From Karstenula rhodostoma CBS 690.94 (Eukaryota > Ascomycota > Dothideomycetes > Pleosporales > Didymosphaeriaceae), in the NCBI GenBank assembly GCA_010093485.1, contig MU001492.1:1411122-1475121 (forward strand): a DNA stretch of 64,000 nt, read 5' to 3'. Position 1 is the stretch's first letter. Each line of letters opens with the position of its first letter. Below the pieces are notes generated by a model. That model made no database searches. It was not told the origin of the DNA and was given only the letters and a program-made list of their open reading frames with translations. The position numbers were made by a program, and so were the translations under genes. Below are positions 44,339-54,678 of the stretch, one piece after another.

Positions 44339-45269
44339 ATGAGGCTGGCACTCTGTTTCACCCTCGTTCTGGCATCGATCTACTTAACCAGTGCACACTG
44401 TACTTCTCCCTTCACTCCCTTCCATTCTCACAACTATGCGTCTAAATTTATGTAGACAATTTTCCGTACCTTCTCGTCAATGAAACGTTCAGCCCCGTCT
44501 TCCTCTATACTCGTCGTGTCTCAGATGAGACCCACGCCGGCAACGGTCCCAGCTACCCGCCATTCCATGAGAAAGACCTTGAGTCCCCAGATATCCGTTG
44601 CGGTCGTGATGCCACCGTCTCCGGCGTAGAAACTGACGTAGCTACCATAGTCGCCGGCAGCAAGGTCGGGTTCAGACCGAATTTCTGGATCAGGAACACC
44701 GTACGTACGATCCTTTCGTGAGTATCGAAATACGACCGTAAGCGCTGAAGAAGGCTAGACGGGATTCTTCGGACTAGTCCTCCACGATGGCCCTCTGGCT
44801 GCCTACCTTGCCCGCAGTCCCATCCAGACTAAAAAAGGTCTTCAAGCCTGGGATGGTGCTTCAGGCGCCTTTTTCAAGATCGCAGAGCGTGGACCAACTA
44901 CAAACGAACGCTGGTTCACTGATGAGGAACTGCAAGGCGTTCAGTTCAGCGAAGTAACGCCCCTGGAATCTATCCGGTTATTTTCCCGCTTACGCCCTGC
45001 TGCAGTACAATTTCACAGTGCCGGTGCGGACGCCGCCTGGCTTCTACCTGATGCGTATGGATAGTTTGCTGCCGAGAGGAGGGAATTGGACGCAGTTTTA
45101 TGCGGGGTGTGCACAGGTGGAGATCGTGGGGCAGGGTGGGGGAAGTGAGCCACAACCGACTGTGAATTTCCCAGTGCTGGAGGAGATGAGGAAAGAGTAT
45201 CTGGCGAAAGCGGATAGTGGGCAATTGCTCGGCTATAAGATGCCTGGACCTAGTGTCTGGAAGGGGTGA
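44339..45269 (+). CDS. AA9 lytic polysaccharide monooxygenase
   Basis: Four exons: 44339-44399, 44456-44700, 44759-44953 and 45006-45269; introns of 56, 58 and 52 nt with GT-AG ends. The product is 254 residues. The signal peptide (MRLALCFTLVLASIYLTSA) ends just before His20, which becomes the N-terminal copper-binding His of the mature HYNFPYLLVN, as in AA9. The second His-brace residue is in GLVLHDGPLAAYLAR. The axial Tyr motif is QFYAGCAQVEIVG, and FFKIAERGP matches the family. TPPGFYLMRMD is the usual strand before it. The enzyme cleaves cellulose or related glucans oxidatively outside the cell. There is no cellulose-binding module, only a short tail of about 40 residues. The coding region is split so that no single open frame shows the enzyme. 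Confidence 0.9.
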
Positions 45270-45315
45270 GTTTGGGCCGGGGTTCATGTGGGGTGAGGTT
45301 GCGAGTCAATAGAGG

Positions 45316-45335
45316 TTTTTTTTTTTTTTTTTTTT
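45316..45335. repeat. Poly(T) run
   Basis: Uninterrupted run of 20 T just downstream of the AA9 stop codon, between convergent genes. Probably simple slippage; length may be uncertain in the assembly. There is no target-site duplication that would mark a retroposed tail. Confidence 0.9.
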
Positions 45336-45410
45336 CAACTTCATATGGAGGGCCCTGCGGGAAGAAGATAGAAGACTGTGAGAAGTGCTAAGCATCTGAT
45401 ATTTCATATC

Positions 45411-46302
45411 CTATGAGCTAGGCTTCAGATTCTTGAATGTTTTGGTAATGTTTGTGATAGCTTCCTCCACCGGCAGTCGTTCCATCGAGCTTGCGCCATA
45501 GAAGCCATGTACGCCCTTCGTCCGCGATATCACATACTCTGCGTCTTCCGGCGCAGCAATTGGGCCCCCATGGCATAATACTATGACATCCGGATTGGCT
45601 ATTGTAGCCTCGTCCCGAATCTCCTGTATTAGCTTGACGCAGTCATCCAAGCTCTTCCCGCTCGTTGCACCGATGGACCCAGAAGTGGTCAGACCCATAT
45701 GCGCAACGATGATATCCGCACCAGCCTCGCTCATCTTCTTCGCTTCTTCGACGTTGAAGACATAGGGCGTAGTGATGAGGTCGAGCGCACGTGCCTTTTG
45801 CACCAACTCGACCTCCGCGTCGTACCCCATGCCCGTCTCCTCCAGATTCTGTCGAAATTGGCCGTCTATGAGACCAACTGTAGGGAAATTCTGGATGCCA
45901 GCAAATCCGATGTCTTTCAGTTGTTTCAGGAAGCGATCAATATCGCGGAAGGGATCAGTGGCGCATACTCCAGCGAGAACCGGCGTCTTCTTTACTACGG
46001 GCAAGACTTCGTTTGCCTGCGATCAACCATAAGCAATCTGCGCTGACGGCCAATCGGTATGAACCTACCATCTCCAGGACTACATCATTTGCATTTCCAT
46101 ACGGCATGAGCCCAGCCAAGGAGCCCCTGCCTGCCATCCGGAATCGACCGCTATTGTAGATGATGATCAAGTCGCCACCGCCTTGCTCGATGAACTTGGC
46201 TGACAGACCGATGCCGGCGCCTGCACCGACAATGACAGTACCATCGGATATCAGCTTTCGTAGCCTTTCTAATATCTCTTTGCGATTGTTAGGGGGCGCC
46301 AT
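45411..46302 (-). CDS. TIM-barrel PEP-hydrolase-like protein (Tm-1 C-terminal half)
   Basis: Two exons, 46302-46069 and 46016-45411, 279 residues; the 52-nt intron runs GTAGGT ... GATCGCAG. Sequence marks: [92 protein letters not shown] and [17 protein letters not shown]. This is the TIM-barrel signal-transduction/phosphoenolpyruvate-hydrolase-like family, which forms the C-terminal half of the plant Tm-1 protein. The UPF0261 half is encoded by the divergent neighbour at 46455, with 152 bp between start codons. Bacteria often keep the two as adjacent genes. The metabolic reaction is not settled; the linkage suggests both act on one substrate or in one complex. Confidence 0.9.
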
Positions 46303-46454
46303 GGTTGTGTTGAGGTGTCTTCAAATACAGTGGGCGGTGACGCGATAGGCATTTAGCGCGAAGCGGGGACATGGTGGGGCTGCTGGAACGACTACCACTC
46401 ATGCTAACCTCACGTTCCTGAACATTGGAAGACGAAAATTTCTCAGCCGCCGCC
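46303..46454. promoter_or_regulatory. Short divergent promoter of the Tm-1-like gene pair
   Basis: Only 152 bp lie between the two ATGs, so the two genes very likely share control elements. No TATA box seen. Co-regulation is inferred from the spacing and the functional link of the products. Confidence 0.55.
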
Positions 46455-47717
46455 ATGGTTCACGTTCTTCTTCTAGGGACCTGCGACACAAAATTGGACG
46501 AGCTCTTGTTTCTCCGCACAGCTATCGAAGAAGCAGATCCGAACATTCGCGTCAGCCTGATAGACGTGGGACGATGCGAAACCCAGCATGATTCCATTAA
46601 ATTTACGCACAGCAAGCTAATCGAGAACTATGGTAACGGTCAAAAGGTCGACGAGCTGCCACGTGGGGACCTCATCAAGACAATGGCAGGATACGCCACG
46701 GCATTAGTAAAGGATCTATATGAAGAATCCGATGGCACCTCGATTGACGGTATTATATCCGCTGGAGGATCAGGGGGAACATCCCTCGCCGCGGCCGTGA
46801 TGAGAGATGCGCTTCCAATTGGCTTTCCGAAACTGATCGTTTCGACGGTTGCAAGCGGCGACACTGGACCTATTGTTGAAGAGACGGACATCACGCTGAT
46901 GTACTCGGTAGTAGATGTTGCTGGACTGAATGGGGTATTGCGGAATGTTCTCAGCAATGCGGGTGCAGCCATTGCAGGCATGGCACGCTCCTACGCAGCA
47001 CGACGTCTCACAATTGCGCCCGAGACAAAGATCAGGGTGGGCATCACCATGTTTGGTGTCACCACACCGGCAGTAGACGCGATTCGCAAGCATCTTGAGT
47101 CAGAAAACAATGTTGAAATTTACGTTTTCCACGCGACGGGCCATGGAGGCAAAGCTATGGAGAGGTTGGTGCGTGAAGGCGGACTTGACGCGGTGCTGGA
47201 CCTCACCACCACAGAGGTCTGCGATCTGTTAACAGGCGGTGTTATGAGCGCTGGTAACGAACGCCTCGAATCAGCTGCCAAGGCCGGTATACCGAACATC
47301 GTGTCTGTGGGGGCAACCGATATGTCTAACTTCGGACCCAAGAACACAGTGCCCGAGCGGTACAGGTCTCGGAAGTTGTACGAGCACAATCCAATGGTGA
47401 CATTGATGAGAACGTCTCTGGAAGAGGCAAAGGAGGTTGGACGTTTCATTGCTGCTCGGCTAAGGCAGCACACCCGAGATCCGGCGATGGTTGAAGTATG
47501 GTTGCCCAAAGGCGGCATCAGCATGATCGCAACCCCCGAGGGGCCATTTGCGGATGCTTCTGCGGACGAGGCCATGTTCAATGCAATCCATGACGGTCTT
47601 GAAGGGAGCGGCATACACATCAGAACTGATGAACGAGACATCAACAACGCAAGCTATGCATGCGACATATCAGAAGCATTGATGGAGAAGATACGTACGT
47701 ACAGAAGTCGACAGTAG
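46455..47717 (+). CDS. UPF0261 / Tm-1-like ATP-binding domain protein
   Basis: Single exon, 420 residues. The open frame begins further upstream but the first ATG is 46455 (MVHVLLLGTCDTKLDELLFL), which matches the usual N-terminus of the family. Marks: LIDVGRCETQHD, a Gly-rich IDGIISAGGSGGTSLAAAVM, LIVSTVASGDTGPIVEETDI, GMARSY, VGITMFGVTTPAVDAI, VFHATGHGGKAMERL, DLTTTEVCDLLTGGVM, and the end MIATPEGPFADASADEAMFN. The family is the N-terminal half of plant Tm-1; ATP binding is known there. In bacteria it sits next to the TIM-barrel partner. Here the partner is the divergent gene at 45411-46302. Confidence 0.92.
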   Translation: MVHVLLLGTCDTKLDELLFLRTAIEEADPNIRVSLIDVGRCETQHDSIKFTHSKLIENYGNGQKVDELPRGDLIKTMAGYATALVKDLYEESDGTSIDGIISAGGSGGTSLAAAVMRDALPIGFPKLIVSTVASGDTGPIVEETDITLMYSVVDVAGLNGVLRNVLSNAGAAIAGMARSYAARRLTIAPETKIRVGITMFGVTTPAVDAIRKHLESENNVEIYVFHATGHGGKAMERLVREGGLDAVLDLTTTEVCDLLTGGVMSAGNERLESAAKAGIPNIVSVGATDMSNFGPKNTVPERYRSRKLYEHNPMVTLMRTSLEEAKEVGRFIAARLRQHTRDPAMVEVWLPKGGISMIATPEGPFADASADEAMFNAIHDGLEGSGIHIRTDERDINNASYACDISEALMEKIRTYRSRQ

Positions 47718-47977
47718 GTCAGTAGTGACACTAGACCATATGCGAAATGATCTTCCTCTCGATACGACTTCCCCAGACCCCAAGGAATCCTCTGTCAGAG
47801 AACGGGGTCGCATTAGTCGGTTTTCGGCACCCGAAGATCCACTGTGGCCGTAACAAATTTAGGCTGATTGGCCCAGAAGAAACAGTTGCCTGATGCCAAG
47901 CTGGAGGATAGGAACATTAAATACCACGACAACCGCACAGTAGCAAAGCCAGAAAACTTCACGTCATTCGTTTCAAG

Positions 47978-49368
47978 ATGTTTGTTTCTTTCTTGTCTCT
48001 GTCGCTCGCTACATCTCTCTTTGCGCACTCTGGCGCGGCCCTGGACATCGATGTAAAGGACCAGGGTAAGATTTCAGGAGAACAGACCCGTGATTGATCT
48101 AACCCGATGTAGATTCAATCAAGAGCGCTGCGAAAACGATCGCTAGCGGTATTGTCAAACTGTATAATAGTCATCCGAAGGACACACTCACCCCTGGACT
48201 TTTCTCTGATCCATACTACTGGTGGGAGGCGGGCGCCGTGTTTGGGACTCTCGTCGACTACTCGTTTTTGACCGGCGACAGCCAATACGACGATCTCCTC
48301 GGCGAAGGGCTCGAACACCAAATTGGCGAATTCGATGCCTTCATGCCCGTGAACCAAACCAAAAACCTGGGTAGCGATGACCAAAGCACCTGGGGCCTTG
48401 CAGCCATGTCCGCTGCTGAGAACGGATTCTCGACTTCCAAGATTGGAAACCTGACCTGGGCGCAACTGGCTACCAATGTCTTCGACACCCAGGTCCAGCG
48501 TTGGAACGACAAGACCTGCGATGGAGGCTTGAACTGGCAGATCTACCAGTTCAACAATGGCTATACTTACAAGAACGCCATCTCCACTGGAAACTTCTTC
48601 CTGCTTGCTACGCGTCTAGCCAAATTCACCGGCAACGCTACCTATTCCGAATGGGCCGAGAAAGCATTCGACTGGTCGGAGGACATCGGCCTGGTGGACG
48701 ATTACCTTGTCTACGACGGGGCCAGCGAAACCACGAACTGCACTCAAGTCAACCGCATCCAATGGTCCAACAACAACGGTCTCTACCTAGAGGCCGCAGC
48801 GCACATGTGGAACGTGACCAAGGGAGACGACAAGTGGAAGAAGGCGGTCACCGGCCTCGTCAACACCACCGTGAACGTGTTCGTAGAGAAGGACGTCCTC
48901 ACCGAGGTTGCCTGCGAGAAAAACGGAAAGTGTAACGTCGACCAGAAGGCGTTCAAGGGCCTTGCGGTCAGGTCTTACGCCCGCGCCATCGCGTCCGCTC
49001 CTTTCATCTCCGAGTCGCTTGCGCCTGTGCTCGAGGCTTCTGCAAAGGCTGCGGCGAAGGGCTGCAGCGAGGATAACGGGGGGGTCAAGTGCCAGCTCCG
49101 ATGGACTGCCCAGGGCGAAGATGCGCCTGGCGCCCTCGGTGAGGCGTTCAGTGCACTGGCTGTCGTGCAGGCGCTGCTGGTGCCCGAGGCAAAGCCGCTT
49201 GCTACTGGGTCCTCTTCCAATGGCACGTCGACCGGGAGCTCGACGCAGAACGCACCGGCCGCGAGTGGAAGTGGAAAGCCCGCGGAGAGCGAAGGTGGTG
49301 CGGATGCGCTGTTTGTGTCCCGCAGCTTGGTTGTTGTGGTTGCGGCGTTGGCTGTAGCCTTCCTGTAG
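47978..49368 (+). CDS. GPI-anchored GH76 alpha-1,6-mannanase (Dfg5/Dcw1 family)
   Basis: Two exons, 47978-48065 and 48113-49368, 447 residues; the 47-nt intron has GATCTAACCCGATGTAG at its end. A signal peptide (MFVSFLSLSLATSLFAHSGA) is split from the rest by the intron. GH76 marks: DPYYWWEAGAVFGTLVDY, LGSDDQSTWGLAAM (the catalytic Asp-Asp pair), GGLNWQIYQFNNGYTYKNAI, STGNFFLLATRLAKFTGN, and a WSNNNGLYLEAAA segment. Several N-glycosylation sequons. A Ser/Gly-rich stalk and a C-terminal hydrophobic tail (VVVVAALAVAFL) form a GPI signal. The family transfers or trims GPI-linked wall mannoproteins at the cell surface. The 3' end is duplicated in tandem just after the stop. Confidence 0.93.
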
Positions 49369-49420
49369 GCTCATCATTGTGGCTGCGGCGTTGGCCGTAG
49401 CCTTCCCATAGGCTCATCAT
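49335..49420. repeat. 43-bp tandem duplication spanning the GH76 stop codon
   Basis: Unit 1 (49335-49377) covers the last codons of the GH76 gene and its stop; unit 2 (49378-49420) repeats it with a few substitutions. Both contain TGCGGCGTTGG, GTAGCCTTCC and TAGGCTCATCAT. The first TAG ends the protein, so unit 2 lies in the 3' UTR. The high match suggests a recent event. Confidence 0.85.
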
Positions 49421-50155
49421 GAATTCTGGTAATTGGAACGGGGCGTGGTCAATCGCAGAGAAGGATAGAATAGAACTGGCTTTTGACCAACACCCGTGCA
49501 TACCACAAGAAGTAACGCGCAATCTTCGCCAGCTCATCTCTCCACGTTGGCTACTCGACTACTTACACGATCCGGCTAAACAACTAAGTCGTCTGCAAAG
49601 GATTCAATCCTGCGCACGGTTAAATGGCAATACACCAGCCAGCAGCCCCTGTTCCGACGGGACTGCCGTTGCCGGCCTGCTGAGGTTGGACTGACCGTTA
49701 GTTTAGAATGGGTACTACTGGCCTGCGACTACGTTCGACTGCATCTTTAAAACAGTGGTCCAGTTCGCGAGTGGCTACAAATAGCGCACGCATAGCAGAG
49801 CGACGTGTTTGAAACAGAGGCCTTAGGAAGTGGATGGAACTTCCCCCTTGTAATTGCTGGAACCAAAAAGACAACGACCAAGCCTCGACTACTGAGTAAG
49901 TACCTACTTGGTAGCACATATGGCATTCCGAAAACAACGCAGGATCTAGTTCATACAGATATAAAGAGTGCGAATGAGTAAATGAAGAATATCCCGTTTC
50001 ATTCTGTAGACTAAAAGGAACATGGTATATAAAAAGAGCATCAATCGTACATCATTGCGTTAAAGGTATCCATAAAACAAGCAGACGAAACAACAAGGAC
50101 GAAGCCCGTCATGACTCTGTTCCACTCCTAAACTCCGAGTTCATAGCCAGGGTAT
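49421..50155. other. Convergent intergenic spacer
   Basis: About 735 bp between the 3' ends of the GH76 and MFS genes. Short frames (for example plus 49419-49694, minus 49937-49698) without recognisable features. Confidence 0.5.
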
Positions 50156-51772
50156 TTATCTGGTTGGCTGGACCACATCCTCGCGGTCGCCCTTCAAGTC
50201 GTACCCGCCAAAGGTGGCGTTCATGCGCCCTGTAATGCTGCTGCGACGGTCAAGGCCAGCCTCGTGGTCGGCCTCGACGCGGTAGCCACCGGTGATGGGG
50301 TTGACGGATGCACCGGCAAGGCTGGAGCGGCGGACCTTCTCAATTTCCGCAATGGAGAGACGCTTCTCGTCGTAGTGGACAGTCTGGACAGCGCCGCCGA
50401 CAGCACCGCCTTCGAGCGCGGTCGCAACCACGTTGTCGCCCTTGACGCGAAGGATGTGCATGCCGTGGCGGATCCAGTGAGTGGTTACGTAAGCCAAAAC
50501 AACGATGAAACCGACCATGGGGACGAGGTAGGAGATGCGCGTAGTTGATGAGTCAGCAATTGCTCCTTGAATAGGAGGAAAAACCGCCCCACCGCTAACT
50601 CCCATGACGAGGATACCAGCACCGCGACGAGTGTTGCGGCCAAGGTTTGCAGTTCCGATGGTGAAGATGCTAGGATACATCGGGGCCATGAAGAAGAAAA
50701 TGACGATAATGCAAGCGACACCACTGGTCCCATGCGCGTTTGATACGTAGGCTGTGAGGGCGATGCAGACAGCAGCGTACAACATGAGGACGAAGTTGGA
50801 CTCCAGGAAGTAAGCGACACCGGCGGCAATAAAACGACCGATAGTGAAGACGATGAGACCGTAGGAGAGCAAGCGAGCACCCTCCTCCGAGGTGTACGAG
50901 GCCGCCTCAGTAGAGTAGTTGATGAAGAAGGTTGCGATGGTGACCTGAGCACCGACGTAGGCGAACTGGGCGACGAAGCCGAAAATCATGTTATACTCTT
51001 TGTACAGAGGCTTCTGCGCGATGATGTTACCGTATTGGTCGAGCGGGAGACCGAGCTCCTCAGAGTCTCCTGCGACAATGGACCCTGCACGCCCAGCGGA
51101 TTCAGAGACTTCTGGCAATTTCGAGAAGAAAAAGAGAACACCGACGGCGACACCAGCGCACGCTACAGCAAGGTAGACGTACTGCACGTTGGTGAGAGAG
51201 TTCGCATTCTCGCCAGAGAAGAAAGCCTTGGAAGCGATAAGAGGACCGGTAAATGAGGCCACACCGTTGAAACTCTGGGCGAACTGCAAGCGGGCAGAAG
51301 CGGTAGCAGGATGACCGATGACGACAGCGTAGGAGTTGGCTGAGGTTTCCAATGTAGCAAGACCGCAGGCAATGACGAAAGTGCAAGCCAAGAACCCACC
51401 AAAAGCAGCCTTCTCGTTTGTGGGAGTCGAGAAGTGAGCAACTGGCCAGAAGAAGATGGCCCCCAGCGAGTAAAGAGTGAGACCCATGAGAATAGTGACT
51501 TTGTAGCCTTTGCGCTTCAAGACCTCAGCGGCAATTGGAGAGAAGCAGAGATAGCCACCACCGAAGTACATGACTTGGAGACCGGTAGATTCGAGGCGTG
51601 TGACACCGAGGACGGTTTGGAAATGCTTGTTGAGGACATCGAGGAGGCCATAAGAGAAACCCCAAAGGAAGAAGAGGGAGATGACCAAGCTCAGAGGATA
51701 GATGAGCTTCTTGCCGCTGAGATATCCGCCGGCGACGCCAGGGACATCTGTGGGAATGCCACCACCAGCCAT
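50156..51772 (-). CDS. Fucose-permease-like (FucP/GluP) MFS sugar transporter
   Basis: Single exon, 538 residues from ATG 51772. About twelve transmembrane segments. Marks of the FHS/FucP group: LFFLWGFSYGLLDVLNKHFQ in the first helix, QVMYFGGGYLCFSPIAAEVL, CGLATLETSANSYAVVIGHP, ARLQFAQSFNGVASFTGP, QFAYVGAQVTIATFFINY, YPSIFTIGTANLGRNTRRGA and GVSGGAVFPPIQGAIADSS. These proteins carry L-fucose, glucose or galactose by H+ symport in bacteria; fungal members are mostly uncharacterised. The last about 90 residues are a soluble tail with basic and Ser-rich stretches (RRSSLAG, RRSSITG), possible kinase sites. The transported sugar cannot be told from sequence. Confidence 0.92.
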   Translation of the reverse strand: MAGGGIPTDVPGVAGGYLSGKKLIYPLSLVISLFFLWGFSYGLLDVLNKHFQTVLGVTRLESTGLQVMYFGGGYLCFSPIAAEVLKRKGYKVTILMGLTLYSLGAIFFWPVAHFSTPTNEKAAFGGFLACTFVIACGLATLETSANSYAVVIGHPATASARLQFAQSFNGVASFTGPLIASKAFFSGENANSLTNVQYVYLAVACAGVAVGVLFFFSKLPEVSESAGRAGSIVAGDSEELGLPLDQYGNIIAQKPLYKEYNMIFGFVAQFAYVGAQVTIATFFINYSTEAASYTSEEGARLLSYGLIVFTIGRFIAAGVAYFLESNFVLMLYAAVCIALTAYVSNAHGTSGVACIIVIFFFMAPMYPSIFTIGTANLGRNTRRGAGILVMGVSGGAVFPPIQGAIADSSTTRISYLVPMVGFIVVLAYVTTHWIRHGMHILRVKGDNVVATALEGGAVGGAVQTVHYDEKRLSIAEIEKVRRSSLAGASVNPITGGYRVEADHEAGLDRRSSITGRMNATFGGYDLKGDREDVVQPTR

Positions 51773-54678
51773 TGTTGTGCTTCTGAGTTTGGGGCTGTCG
51801 GAGGTTGACTTGAGACTATACTCAGGTGGAATGAGTATGTTTCAAGAGTATTCGAGGACGAGTGATGGTGATGTGCACTGATGATGTACCATATTGATGG
51901 GCATCCATGATGTCTTTATACAACTCGAGACGTCTGCCAGAGGGCCTTGCAAGCCTTGCAGCTACCGGTACCACAACCTCGTGATGCGCCAGCGTAGTTC
52001 AGATTCCAGATTGACTACCAGTGCAGTAGCCCGGCGCTACTGTAGGAAGGACTGGGGCTGGCTGGTCCTTGGCGCATGGCTAGTCTTGTGCTACCCCGAG
52101 AGTCTCTCCGCACCCCGCCTTGGATGCGAGTGCGCTAATGGCCCCCAGGCATATGTGGGTGAAGGCATCCCCTCCAGGCTGCGTATATGGGCCGTGTCCG
52201 GGGCATGGCATACATCATTCGCCCGGGTGATCTTCGAGCCACACGGATCTATCTTCCTCGTGCGCATCATCGAAGTTTGCTTCGACTTGCTGCTCTTCTT
52301 TTCAGCGTTTGTGTGCATGGAAGATTGAAAGTACGGCTCCCACAGGCGATCAGTTTTCCAAGAACTCGAAATGTGCACGTCTAGACCGAGTTAGCGTGAG
52401 GTTCTCAACAGTTGCTTCTAGCTTGCTTCTAGCGGCGTTCGATGCAGCGCCATCAGGCCTCGAACACAAGAGCCTCACGATAGTGCCGCGTGCGGTAACA
52501 CCCCTCGATGCACATCGGTCCTTCTCCGGAGTGGGGCAACTGGATGCAAGACGAAGAGCCGCAACCCAGCTCGCATCTGCCCTCTTTGGTGATAGTCATA
52601 AAGCAGCTGTTGAGCCGCACGTCACGGTCCAGGCGACCTCCGCCAATGATGTCAGTATGCGCGACATCGTAGCCATGCGTTGATTCGTCGTGACTGGCGC
52701 CCTAGTCCTCGATCTTGCCCCCGGTTTCATGGCGCCAATGCGCCCCAGTGAAAGATCTCAGGCGTCACTCAGCTGTGGTGGGGATCCTGGCGCTCGCGTG
52801 CCAGCTACGCTTACTATGCCGTGGTGACTTGCGAATGCGGCATGCAGTCCGGTCAAGGTGCTTCATGCTGCGCCTGGTTTGAGGTTCAACAGATATGTTG
52901 TTATGTATGTGAAGACCGGGATCTTAACGTTGATTCAATGGGTGATCGCGACGAGAAGTTCCTGCGCCCAGACTTGAGCTACGACCACACGGGGCGTAAG
53001 AGGTGCGCGGAGTAACAGACCATCCCAAGGCTACACCAGGTCTAGTCGAATCGAACCTTGCAAGTTTAGACGATCACCTGAGCCAGCCCGGGGTTGGGAA
53101 GCCCCCCTCGAGTCGTCAGATCTAAGCCTAACGGTGTGCCTTGGTCTGGGAGACTGATCTCTGTAGAAATTACTTGGAATGTGGATGCGGTTGGCGGTTG
53201 GCGGTGACTTTTCGTTCTTGTTCGAGCATGGTCGAACACATTGAGCAGTAGCATCTTGCTTGCGCAGCTTGGCTTGGGGCAAAGTACCGACGCTGCAATA
53301 GCAATCTCTAGCGCAAAAATCGAATCTGACGCGTTGAGTGGGATCATACTGTGCTCGCAGGGGCTAATTCTCAGGACTCCGATCGTACTCAATGTCAGGG
53401 TATATGGGGACATTGACAAATAACTGTGCTTGTGGCGAGAGCCTAGGTATTAAGCTCAAAGATCAATTGCTCGTAGCCTCGTATTGCGCGAAGCGAGTTT
53501 CGCACAAATTGTCAATGATCCTGATCTGCAGGGTACATCAATGCAAGTACGGCAGTTATGCCTCTTTTGATGCGCTTAGGGCCCGAAGACGCTCTCGATG
53601 GACTGCGGGTGGTATTTCGCGCATCGTCCAAGCTTTCCTGTGCTGACCAAGATCGGCAGTCATATCATCAGTGAATGTCTGGGGACTGTCTCCAGATTTG
53701 ACCGCCATAAACTTGGGGAGAGGCCAGTCTAGGCGGGTATCCCACACGCACTGACGAAGATATTTGATGCGACAAGCTCGACGGAAAACAGACGGCCTGC
53801 ACCGATCTCAAATACTGACGTACTTTGGACGCTTGTACGGGGTGTTTTCCCTCGCATATCTCTTTTGTAATCCAGTCTGCGTGGTGGCCCTCTAAAGCCA
53901 TGTTTGCAGAAGTGGGAAGACAAGGATCGTTTAGATTTGGTGTTGGGTGGAAATTGAACGGGACCATGGACAACGTCTTGAATGTTTCGGCGTCTGCAGC
54001 GTACGGATCGAGTATGCCAAGCTCAACGCTCCGTCAGAGGCTCGGCGGCAACATCCGCCCCAACTCGTGCAGCGCACCACTGACCCCGAGGAGTTTCTTC
54101 CTGCCCAGCAGTTAACAGTCCAGTAGCGCCACCGGCTCCCGCATTCAGAACTCTTGATACGTTGTCCAGATCGCCGGATCGTTGGTTGAAGTCTGCTCCC
54201 AGGCCCGTGGCGCCATCCCGGAGTGGGGCCGACAATAACATGCTGCTCGTGGCTGGCCGTAGTTAGGTGCATAGCGAAGTCATGACGAGCAATAAGTTAT
54301 GAAGCAGGAAACCGGTCTTCGCTGTAACGTGGGTGGGGTGTGGAGGTCTACCTCTGATCGCCATGGAGCTGAAGGCAGGCGCAGCCCCGCCTAACCGTAT
54401 TAAGGTTAGCTTCGCCGCTTCCCCACTTCTTCCGAGGTTTGGGCAAAGGCATGCTTCTGCTGGCGAACTTCAAGTCATGTCGAACTTTCTCAAGACTTTC
54501 ATTGCCTATGCGATCTCCTCCTATACGCCCCTCCCGCATCATTGTAACTGACATCTTCGCCTCTATTACAACATCATACCCAAACTCAAAATCCCACACC
54601 ACCTCCGTATGATCATATGCTAAGCGCTAAGGAACGTGACAGACCTCATCATCCAGCTCCAGATGTGCACACCCTCCT
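51773..54678. other. 2.9-kb gene-poor interval
   Basis: Between the MFS gene and the small secreted protein gene, both minus strand. Many short frames on both strands, up to 144 codons (plus 51894-52328), with no domain, repeat or transposon end recognised. Around 53973-53556 the minus strand has two protein-like frames in different phases that might be a small decayed gene. The rightmost 52 bp or so would be 3' UTR of the next gene. Confidence 0.5.

Noticed and set aside
45316..45335. Poly(T) run as a retroposon tail
   Set aside because: No target-site duplication and no element-like sequence beside it; the neighbouring AA9 gene keeps its introns, so it is not a retrocopy.
48787..49377. 196-codon minus-strand frame
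   Set aside because: Antisense to the GH76 gene, which has catalytic residues and signal sequences on the plus strand.
51894..52328. 144-codon plus-strand frame
   Set aside because: Sits in the gene-poor interval, has no domain or convincing structure and overlaps other frames of similar quality.
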